Part shown: one piece after another, positions 6,541 through 14,400 of the stretch
Layout: every line of letters begins with the position of its first letter
Position numbering within the stretch: the stretch's first letter is position 1
Source of the DNA: a virus
IMG/VR virus record: IMGVR_UViG_3300010354_000853
Span: 1 to 20,762 of that record
Length of the DNA: 20,762 bases
Strand: one strand, 5' to 3'
Notes under the pieces: model-generated
The model's input: the letters and a program-made list of their open reading frames with translations, nothing else
What the model was told of the DNA's origin: nothing
The model's database searches: none
Program-made: the position numbers and the translations under genes

Positions 6541-8015
6541 GCTTTAGCTTGTTCACCGATCTGCTTGACCAAGCAGAGAACACCAACCTTCTTGAGAACG
6601 TCCTCAAGGGCAAAGCCGGTTTGGACGGAGTTTTGCACACAGCTGGCTTTGCTGCAATGGGCCGCGCGGCTATGCTGCTAAACCAAGAGCAGGAGCCCAA
6701 GAACCTTTCACCCCGCATAGGTTCCATTCTGGGTGACGGGGCAGCGCACTTGGAAGGTAGTAGCCAGCCGACTGCAGTGGCCGGCTACATGCGAAGTGTG
6801 TCTGATGTTCTTGTGGACAACGGCAATCTGACTAGTGCGGCAAAGGCAGGAGTAAATCCTTCTGTCACCGCCACGCAGGAGGTAGTAAAGGATCTGCAGC
6901 TCAAAACTGCCGTAGCAAATGAGCAGCGAGCCCTCCAGCGGGGTGAGACGACTTCGGGTGGTGGTGAAGGTGCCAACGACGTTGACTTCAAGGCTGAAGG
7001 TTCTCAGACACAAGGCTACATTGACGGTGCTCTGGACCAACACAACACGACCATAAAGACTACTTTGACCACAACCATCCCCACGTTGGGAGCAATGGTC
7101 AAGTCAATCAAAGGTTTGAAGGTAGCAGACAGTGCGCTTGATGCCCGTGCGTCCTTTGTAAACGATCGAGTAAAGGATCTTACCAACGCCTTAGCGTCAA
7201 CAACCATCAAAAAGGTTAGTGGTGTTCAGCTTCAAAGAGTGTTTGAAGGTTACATACACGCAGCAAAATTTTCTCTGTTCAAAGCAGGGTCTAGTGTAGC
7301 CCTTGAAGCACCTAGTGTGCGTCTAGCGGGTCAGCTGCTTACAATGCAAGCCAATATTGTCCTGACTGAAGCCGACGATATCGGGTTTGTGGGGCAGTGG
7401 ATGAGCCAGCAGCTAAAGCACAGCTGGACTCTGGGTACGGAAAATATTGCTGCAGTGGCCAACACCAATCTGCTTCTTACAGCCGGCACCGCAAAGTATT
7501 ATGGCCAGCAGGGAACTACCATAGGCGACAAGAAAACCGTTGTGCTGGGAGTTGATACTGCAGGCGGATTGGTTCTTGACGATAGCGGCAGCATCAGTCT
7601 CGTCAACAACAAAAGATTAGGTATCAAGCTTTCCGAAAGCGGTTCGATACAGATTGCTGCGGCAAAAGCCGCGCAATTGGAGCTTACGGATCAGGGAAAG
7701 ATTGTTCTGCAGGCTAAGGATACTGCCACAACAAAAGCCAAGACCGTCGAGGTAATAGGCAATGACAAGGTAGTGATCAGAGTAGGAGGTTCGGCTATTG
7801 TAGTCAGCTCAAGCAAAATTGACCTGAACCCTTCCTCGGTACCGCAGGTTTCCAGTCCTGAGCAAACCAGTGTTGCTGACGTTCCTACGCTGGATATCGT
7901 GTTTGCCACGCCTCCAAAGCCCTCTGAAACACCTCAGCGCGAAGCAACTAGCCTTCCGGCCAAGGGTAAGAGAAACCCGATTCCTGCGCCTCTTCCGTAT
8001 AAGCCAAACGCCTAG
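6537..8015 (+). CDS. Central spike protein with VgrG/gp5-like beta-helix C-terminus
   Basis: This is probably the membrane-piercing needle of the baseplate. Residues 1-228 are mostly helical and of unknown family. From about 229 to 430 the protein becomes regular short strands, such as V-A-L-E-A-P-S-V-R-L, S-I-Q-I-A-A-A-K-A and K-I-V-L-Q-A-K-D. It ends in V-V-I-R-V-G-G-S-A-I-V-V-S-S-S-K-I-D-L (412-430), which closely matches the closing strands of T6SS VgrG and phage gp5/gpV needles. A Pro/Ser-rich tail of about 60 residues follows, which those families usually lack. It carries no lysozyme or OB domain; the gene two upstream supplies the OB part. The ATG at 6537 overlaps the preceding stop by four bases (ATGA). 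Confidence 0.65.
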   Translation: MSFSLFTDLLDQAENTNLLENVLKGKAGLDGVLHTAGFAAMGRAAMLLNQEQEPKNLSPRIGSILGDGAAHLEGSSQPTAVAGYMRSVSDVLVDNGNLTSAAKAGVNPSVTATQEVVKDLQLKTAVANEQRALQRGETTSGGGEGANDVDFKAEGSQTQGYIDGALDQHNTTIKTTLTTTIPTLGAMVKSIKGLKVADSALDARASFVNDRVKDLTNALASTTIKKVSGVQLQRVFEGYIHAAKFSLFKAGSSVALEAPSVRLAGQLLTMQANIVLTEADDIGFVGQWMSQQLKHSWTLGTENIAAVANTNLLLTAGTAKYYGQQGTTIGDKKTVVLGVDTAGGLVLDDSGSISLVNNKRLGIKLSESGSIQIAAAKAAQLELTDQGKIVLQAKDTATTKAKTVEVIGNDKVVIRVGGSAIVVSSSKIDLNPSSVPQVSSPEQTSVADVPTLDIVFATPPKPSETPQREATSLPAKGKRNPIPAPLPYKPNA

Positions 8016-8047
8016 AAATATCCGGGTAGTGGCGGTTTACTAAGTGT

Positions 8048-8052
8048 GGAGG
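8048..8052 (+). promoter_or_regulatory. GGAGG ribosome binding site for a TTG start
   Basis: GGAGG lies ten bases before the TTG at 8063 in the 47-base gap after the spike gene. No in-frame ATG lies near, and the protein read from the TTG begins at the normal gp25-family N-terminus, so this site decides the start. Confidence 0.55.
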
Positions 8053-8062
8053 ATTACGGGCC

Positions 8063-8527
8063 TTGATTCTTGATCCCAAACAGCTTGGCACCGATATTGT
8101 CATCAGTGAGTCTGGTGACCTTGCTGTGTACGGGCGGGACTTTGACGCAATTGACGGCCCGGACCACGTAATCCTGCGGTTTGCTCGAGAGCTGATGAGC
8201 CCGGCTAATCTGCTGTCAACCTACTGCCGAGACGCCGGCGGCATTCAGGCTGTTGCCGAAGATTACGGCAATGAGGCTTTTTACCAGTTGTCAGAACCTC
8301 TTGACGACCAGTGGGTAGAAAGCGTCAAGCAGGCGATATACCTGGTTGCGGATGCTCAACCAAACCTAGAAATTGAAAATGTTGATTACCACGTACTCGA
8401 TCCCAACAAGGGTGTATTCGGTTTTGAGATTTTGGTGGCTGTAGACGGTGAAGCGCTAAAACGCCTTTACTTGGAAAACAGCGCGCTTGGTTTTAATGTG
8501 AGGGTCCTAGATGGCAATCGTACCTAA
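8063..8527 (+). CDS. Baseplate wedge protein, gp25/gpW/XkdS-like
   Basis: This is a small wedge subunit that in related contractile tails contacts the sheath and helps start its assembly. The 154-residue product has the family layout: an N-terminal strand pair D-I-V-I-S-E-S-G-D-L followed by a helix containing V-I-L-R-F-A-R-E-L (about 38-46), a central helix, then V-D-Y-H-V-L-D-P and a final strand G-F-E-I-L-V. Its length fits the gp25-like family (about 110-160). The start is TTG at 8063 with GGAGG upstream. The stop lies 17 bases inside the next gene, so the two are probably coupled. The gp25 - J - I-position order that follows is the classic order in P2-, Mu- and PBSX-type tails and supports the call. 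Confidence 0.8.
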   Translation: MILDPKQLGTDIVISESGDLAVYGRDFDAIDGPDHVILRFARELMSPANLLSTYCRDAGGIQAVAEDYGNEAFYQLSEPLDDQWVESVKQAIYLVADAQPNLEIENVDYHVLDPNKGVFGFEILVAVDGEALKRLYLENSALGFNVRVLDGNRT

Positions 8528-9608
8528 GACAGTCAATGATATCTTGACTGAAATCAGCGACTCTCTCGTAGATTCGTATGCCGTTTCTACCGACGTTGGG
8601 GCTGGAACAGTAATTGGCGCCCTTGTGCGTTCGTTTGCGGCACCCCTTGCAGACTTGTGGGCAAGCCTTGCTGACGTGGAACGAGATTCCAACATTGCTA
8701 CCGCTACGGGTGACAGTCTTGATCTGCTTGTGAACTCATTTGGTATGACACGCTCTCAGGGCAGCTCCGCAATGGGCTACGTAATTGCTCAACCGAAAGC
8801 ACTGACTAACGTGGGTGTTGTGACTGAAGGTTCAAACTTTATCTATGGAAACCTGCTCTTGGTTGTTGGTAGCGATACGGCTTTGCAGGCTCCCTACTCA
8901 CGAATTCCTGTAACGGCAGGTACTCTGGGTGCAGACTTCAACCTGCCCGCCGGTACGGTAGTTCTTTCGACAAATCCGACCCTCAACACTCAGTTTTCTT
9001 TTGTTGTCGGTAACCAGCTAAACGGAGCGAACTTACCAGAGATAGGTCTCGTCGGCGGGCAAGATCCTGAGTCAGATACAGAGCTCAGGGCGCGCTTTGC
9101 ATCCTACCTACAGTCGCTCACCAGAGCTACTTACCAAGCTGTACTACAAGCCCTGCAAAGCATTCCGTCACTGAAATCGGTTGCTCTTCTTGATGCTACA
9201 CCAATGCCCGGGTTTATCTCTGTATACGTTGATGACAACAGTGCTGCTACTGAGGTTTCTGAGGAGATCAAGACTGCCGTAGACCAAGCGTTATACGAGT
9301 GGAAAGCCGCAGGAGTCGGTGTTCGCCTCTACATGCTGGACAAGGTCGTAGCGCCGGTAACAATCAACTTGGTCGTAGACTCAGCCAGTATACCCGCCAC
9401 GGTGCAGCAAACCGTAAGGCAGGCCATCATCGCGTTGTTGAATGGCTATGCGCAGGGTCAGCCGCTATACGTGAGCAAGCTGGTAGACGTAGCGTTTAAC
9501 ACTGCTGGGGTTGTGGACGTCAAAGTCGTTTCACCGGCTGAAGATGTAGCCGTAGGAACTCACCAGGCTTTCAGAGCGTCAGCGGTAACGGTCAATGTCA
9601 CCATTTAG
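8511..9608 (+). CDS. Baseplate J-like wedge protein (gp6/gpJ/XkdT family)
   Basis: This is the core wedge protein that forms the iris-like ring around the hub in contractile baseplates. The 365 residues show the family pattern. The N-terminal helices contain D-V-G-A-G-T-V-I-G-A-L and a segment ending G-D-S-L-D-L-L. The middle beta domain has A-G-T-L-G-A-D-F-N-L-P-A-G-T-V (in the family this region is G-x-x-x-N-x-P-x-G-T). Then comes the hallmark G-G-x-D-x-E-S-D-x-E-L-R-A-R (about 181-194), and a C-terminal V-Y-V-D-D segment with two alternating helices and strands. GAGGG at 8500-8504 supports the ATG at 8511. It overlaps the gp25-like gene by 17 bases and the next gene by 14. Confidence 0.85.
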   Translation: MAIVPKTVNDILTEISDSLVDSYAVSTDVGAGTVIGALVRSFAAPLADLWASLADVERDSNIATATGDSLDLLVNSFGMTRSQGSSAMGYVIAQPKALTNVGVVTEGSNFIYGNLLLVVGSDTALQAPYSRIPVTAGTLGADFNLPAGTVVLSTNPTLNTQFSFVVGNQLNGANLPEIGLVGGQDPESDTELRARFASYLQSLTRATYQAVLQALQSIPSLKSVALLDATPMPGFISVYVDDNSAATEVSEEIKTAVDQALYEWKAAGVGVRLYMLDKVVAPVTINLVVDSASIPATVQQTVRQAIIALLNGYAQGQPLYVSKLVDVAFNTAGVVDVKVVSPAEDVAVGTHQAFRASAVTVNVTI

Positions 9609-10623
9609 CCGTAACCCGATCAGACCCAGCAACAGCGCCCTCAGGAAATATGTTCTGAGGGCAATAGCGCGCCAGATACCCATTGCACCCGCTTGGTTTT
9701 CTGCCGAAAGCTTGCAGGCAGACAAGGAGCTAGGTAAGCACCTGCGTGCTTGGAGTGTAGTACTCGGAGATGCTGCAACGGCGGTCATGCAGCAGAAGTA
9801 CAACATTCTACTTTCATCCGCCGAGGGTTCAAATCTTGATACTATTGCCCAAGCTTTGGGCTTCAAGAGAAAAGCAGGCGAAACTGACGACGCTTACGCT
9901 ACGAGGGTTTCAAGCGAACTTACCGTAGACCGCGTTACTCCGTCGGCAATGGAAGCCATTCTTACAAGGCTGGATTCTACTGCTTCAAGTTTTCTATTTG
10001 AACCTTGGACTTACTTGAAGTTCAGAAGTGACACCAAGCCCCGCTCAGGGCGTACACGACGTGCAGACACTTGGTATTTCCGCGGCGGTGTAGCCGACCT
10101 AGTCCACGACAGGTACGTGGAGGATTACTACAGCGCTGCCCTAAAGTCCTTGGCGGCTGGTGTAAAAGGTTACTTTACCCTGCAGATGGAAGGGCAAGTA
10201 GAAGCCAGTGACGATGCTACTTCTGCTATCTGGCCCGATACCAACGAGCAGTTGGGTTTCATCACCAACAGTGTTGAAGTCACCACCGATAGTGTTGATT
10301 CTTATACTGAGATAGACGGTGAGATTCTTGTCCAAAAACCGGCCGGGTTGCAGGTAGACCAGTTTATTGAGGTGCTTGTCACAACAACACCGCAAGTTCT
10401 TGTGACAGCTGGGCTGATTTTTGAAAACCTGTCCAGAAATTATCGCCTAGAAGCGGATATGTTACAGTCTGCACTTACTGGAACTCCTGTGTATACTGTA
10501 GTTGTAGAGGACCCGTTTGATCTTCTGCAGCATACTAATATCCAACCCGCACCCATCATCCTGAATGGTCTTGCAGAACTGGACGATTCGTGGACACTTG
10601 GTGGGTATGGGGTGTTCATGTAG
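9595..10623 (+). CDS. Baseplate/tail protein in the gpI/XkdU position
   Basis: In P2- and PBSX-type tails the gene after J encodes gpI or XkdU, which completes the wedge, and position suggests the same here. The 342-residue protein has a basic N-terminus, then helical segments including N-L-D-T-I-A-Q-A-L-G-F and D-D-A-Y-A-T-R-V (about 78-105), an architecture seen in XkdU/gpI-like and J-like helical domains. A beta domain holds S-G-R-T-R-R-A-D-T-W-Y-F-R-G-G-V (about 148-163), and a beta-rich C-terminal half follows. It is longer than P2 gpI (about 180), so the C-terminal half is extra. The ATG at 9595 lies inside the J gene and has only a weak SD, so coupling is likely. A strong hairpin lies at 9637-9662 within its first 25 codons. 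A gp7-like wedge role is an alternative. Confidence 0.55.
   Translation: MSPFSRNPIRPSNSALRKYVLRAIARQIPIAPAWFSAESLQADKELGKHLRAWSVVLGDAATAVMQQKYNILLSSAEGSNLDTIAQALGFKRKAGETDDAYATRVSSELTVDRVTPSAMEAILTRLDSTASSFLFEPWTYLKFRSDTKPRSGRTRRADTWYFRGGVADLVHDRYVEDYYSAALKSLAAGVKGYFTLQMEGQVEASDDATSAIWPDTNEQLGFITNSVEVTTDSVDSYTEIDGEILVQKPAGLQVDQFIEVLVTTTPQVLVTAGLIFENLSRNYRLEADMLQSALTGTPVYTVVVEDPFDLLQHTNIQPAPIILNGLAELDDSWTLGGYGVFM
9637..9662 (+). other. Eight-bp perfect inverted repeat near the start of the gpI-position gene
   Basis: GCCCTCAG and CTGAGGGC are separated by ten bases. With a G-U and an A-U pair inside, the stem reaches ten base pairs around a six-base loop. It begins 42 bases after the start codon and 29 bases after the end of the J gene. 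No T-run follows, so it is not a standard terminator. It may shape translation or mRNA stability, or be a chance product of the codons. Confidence 0.5.
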
Positions 10624-10647
10624 ACCCAAACGGAGAAACTGGAACAG

Positions 10648-11421
10648 ATGCTACCGGCGACCACGAAATATATCGGTGTAACCACCATCGGCGGTCACGT
10701 CGCGCGTGCAATTGACTTCCAAGCTCGGGAAGACGTCTATGCGGTTCTGGGCAAGAGCAGCCCGTGGGTACCCACCGCGCAGGATCCCACACTGTCTGAT
10801 GACAATCCGCCAGTGCCCTCGCCTACGGCGACAGTGTTGGACGATCCGATTGTCGCAAAGAAGTGCGTCCTGAACTTGGTAGTTCCGGATGCTGCCGGCA
10901 GCATTACTGCCTACGGGCAGAAGTGGCGTCTGGTCACGCCAACCGAAGCCGCAGCACAAGGCGCCCGCTGGGTATTGGTCACTGCCAGCTTTGACTATAA
11001 CGAAGCTCCAGTGTCAGCCTTTGACTCGTTTCTGACCAGCAATGTCGCAGTTGGCGCAACGACGCTTCAGCTGAACACTGTCGTAGGCTACCAAGTCGGC
11101 CACGTACTGCAGCTGGGTGTAGCCGGGCAAGAGGTAACCGTTACGAACGTCAATGCAGGTACCGGTGTGTTGACAATTGACGCTGCTATGGTAACCGCAC
11201 TGCCCAAGGGTACCTACGTAACCAACACCAGCGTACCCACAAAGTTCTCATACCGGCAGGTAGCAGTAGTGTCGCACGCTACCTCTACTGGTCTTCCGGG
11301 TCAGCACCTTGTTCCGCATGGCTTCCTCGAGGACCCTATTCTGGTCTACTATTACAACACCACACCTATTCCTCGTGCACTCAACCGCCGGGATTCGCTG
11401 GTGTTGATCCTTACCTTCTAG
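10648..11421 (+). CDS. Baseplate wedge protein resembling T4 gp8
   Basis: In T4, gp8 is a dimeric wedge protein that binds gp10, gp7 and gp6. The 257-residue product matches it at both ends as I remember the T4 sequence. Residues 28-40 (E-D-V-Y-A-V-L-G-K-S-S-P-W) followed by an acidic then P-P-x-P stretch (51-59) mirror the gp8 segment F-I-T-F-G-R-S-x-P-W and its P-P-Y-P. The C-terminus (V-Y-Y-Y-N-x-x-P-I-P-R-A then L-V-L-I-L-T-F) mirrors gp8's M-E-N-R-P-P-I and final I-L-F-T-F. Between them, about residues 129-190 form a small beta module (V-A-V-G-A-T-T-L-Q-L ... Y-Q-V-G-H-V-L-Q-L) that I do not recall in gp8. T4 gp8 is about 334 residues, so this is shorter. A weak SD precedes the ATG. The call rests on recalled motifs. 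Confidence 0.55.
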   Translation: MLPATTKYIGVTTIGGHVARAIDFQAREDVYAVLGKSSPWVPTAQDPTLSDDNPPVPSPTATVLDDPIVAKKCVLNLVVPDAAGSITAYGQKWRLVTPTEAAAQGARWVLVTASFDYNEAPVSAFDSFLTSNVAVGATTLQLNTVVGYQVGHVLQLGVAGQEVTVTNVNAGTGVLTIDAAMVTALPKGTYVTNTSVPTKFSYRQVAVVSHATSTGLPGQHLVPHGFLEDPILVYYYNTTPIPRALNRRDSLVLILTF

Positions 11422-11430
11422 GAGCTACTC

Positions 11431-14400
11431 GTGGCCGAACCGTTTTACAGCCGCTACAGCCAGAAGGGCAAGGATTCTTTGGGCAATCCCATCGGGATGC
11501 CCGTGCCCTCCGGTACCAACCCGGACTTTGTGCTTACCGGACGGGAGCAGGGCTGGAAGTTTGTACAGGCTGTACCAGGCCGTGCAGATCAGGTTGCGGA
11601 GTTCAACGAAGTTCAGGAAATTCTGCAGGACCAGATCAAGGAACTTGGCGACTACGTACTACGTGACGGCCAGACCGTAGGTATTCAAATCCGCGTAGAC
11701 AAGACTGTCACTCCTGCCAAGCTGTACATTGAGTGGCAGAACCCCGCGGTACCTGGTCGTGTGTATGCCATGGGCCAGTTCCATCGTGTACCAGAGCAGA
11801 TGTCGCTAAGCTTGACGGATGGTTTTACAGCAACTGGTTTGGAAACTATTGCTTTCCGTATCGTCAAGCGCGTGCTGACGGAAGTCGAAGAAGCAGGGCT
11901 GTACGATCAGATCATTGGTGAAGAGAACTACGGCGCACCCGGTGCCTACCGCTGGGTTTACGACATCATTCCTGTGGTCAAGACAGATGCAAACCGCGAC
12001 ACGTACAGCGACAGCTACGACATCTGGATTTTGCAGGATGGTGATGTAAGGATCTCGGCAAATGATCAATTGGCCGAAGTGGACCGCCACCTGATCAGCT
12101 ACACGGACGATCTGTCAGGCAATTGCTTGGTCCGCGGTATGCGCGTGAGGGTTGAAGACAAGGACATCAATACACTACGGATTCTCGTGGACCGCGGGCG
12201 GGCCTATGTCAGCGGCCGTGCCGTGGGTTATAACACCACGACCGAGAAGACCACACCCAAGACCAAGACTGACGTCACCTTGGTTGCGGGCGAACCACTG
12301 GCATTGACCGTTGCCGACATTCCTTATGGCCAGTCTGCTGCCCCGACGCTGCAGAAGACCTACAGCTTGGTCAACAGCCCGATCAAGGTAGTGTCACAAC
12401 TGACTCTGCCGGTAGTCATCAAGAAGCAGGGACTGGTTGGTGATGTATTCAAGGTCAACGTCGCGGACCCGTTTGAAATCTACATTCCTGTCAGCCCACC
12501 CGTTTACGGCCCTCGTCTGAGTATCGTTTCGGTTACCGAGCTGGGGGCAGGTAGCGCTCGTACGGCAGTGATCTTTACGGCCACTTCCAGCGGTTTCCGT
12601 ACGTCGTCGGCAATGACTGGCAGGACCATTGAAGTAGTCTGGGTCTACAATGCGCTGCTCAACTACGGTACCGATTTCAATCTGACCTCTGGTGGCAAGC
12701 AACTGGACATCACGCGGGAGTCTTATAACTACCCTTCCAGCCTGCAGCTTGCCAGCACAGATACTGCCAGTTATGTCTACCCTGGCGTCGGCTCTACAAA
12801 GCTGACAGCAACTGCCACCGTAGGAGCAACACAGATTACGGTAGTGTCCACCGAGGGCCTCAAAGTCGGTCAACGCCTGTACCTTGGAAACAACCGCAAC
12901 CCCAGCAACGGTACTGCAGGGCAGCAGTCAAACAGCAGCTATGACGAATTGGTGTACATCAATGAAGTCAACAATAGCACCACACTTACCCTAAAGAGTG
13001 CACTAACTCGTGCCCACACGGCTGACCTAAACAGTGCTTCTGGGGATTCGCTGTACGGGGACAAGGACTACATCGGCCTCGCCAGCAATATCTACAGCGG
13101 TTCGGTAAACTACGCGTGGTTGCTTGACCGAATCGATATTGTCTATATCGACCAAGACAATAACATTGCCATTCAGGTCGGACAGAGCAACAAGCCGGCT
13201 TACGCGCCTTCACTACCACAAAATGTTTTGCCCATCGCCAAGTTGGTGATTCCGGCAAATGCAGAGGCAGCCGGTATCGCAGTCGAGCGCTTTGATGTGC
13301 AGCGCTTGGACCAGCAGGACCTGCAGAAGCTGCTCAAGCGGGTTGAGCGCGCCGAGTACAACGCGGCTATTCAGAACTTGCAGTTGCTTTCTTATACCAA
13401 GGCCAGCGCCAGCGGCTTAAACCTACGTGGCATTCTTACGGATCCATTCGTAAACACGGATATTCTTGAGGTCACTGCTATCAGGAATGAGAGCGATGAC
13501 TACGCACCCTACGTGCGTGACATCAGTGGTGATATCTCTATCAGCATCGACCCGGACAACGGCGTACTGTCACCCGCGCTGGACATGTTTACCAGCGCCT
13601 TGTCAGTCAACACCAACCTTTCTACCTGCTTTGCCGGCGCGCAGTCCATTGCGCTGTACCACACGCTTACAGGATCTGCCTCGGTTTCTAATACGGTTTA
13701 TACCGATACGGAAATCATCAGAGGCAGCAGCGTCACCGCTAAGCCAACGCTTTTGGTAGACACTGCGCACAACACTCTTCCTGTAACAACTACGGAAACG
13801 TTCCCATTTCTGAACGTCAATACCCGCACTGTAGAAAGCATTCCTTCAAAGCTGGAAGGCGGTTACTGGCGTCATCGGCAGAATGATGTGCCGTGGTTGG
13901 CCCAGCGCAGCATTTACTTTCCTTTGGAAGCAGTTTACGTCAAGGGCCGTAATATTCCTGCTGGGTCCTACACCATCGTTGTAGACGGTTACACCGTTCT
14001 GGAAAACGGTAACCCCAAGTCAGTAACGCCAAACGCCTCAGGTGACTTTAGTGTATCTGTTACGCTGCCGGAAACCACCATAAGCGGGCACAACTCTCGT
14101 ACGGTCAAGTTGGTGGATACTTCGGGGACAGTTGTTGCTACTACACTTATTGGTGCAAACATCAGCGAAACCTCATTTCTTCCGGTAGTAAACGACAGCT
14201 TGGCCGTAAGTCCGTACGTGCCCGTTGCTCAGACCTTCGCCTTTACCAAGGACACGTTCATTCGTGGGTTGAGCATTCGTCTTTCTGCCGTAGGTGCTGC
14301 TTCGGCTTGGCTCGAGGTGCAGGTTCGCAACACCGACGCTTCTGGTCAACCAGGAGATCGAATCTTGGCCCGCAAGCGGGTATTTGGTAACCAGCTGACT

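Noticed and set aside
9637-9680. Intrinsic terminator after the J gene
   Set aside because: The hairpin is strong but no T-run follows, and it lies inside the next coding sequence.
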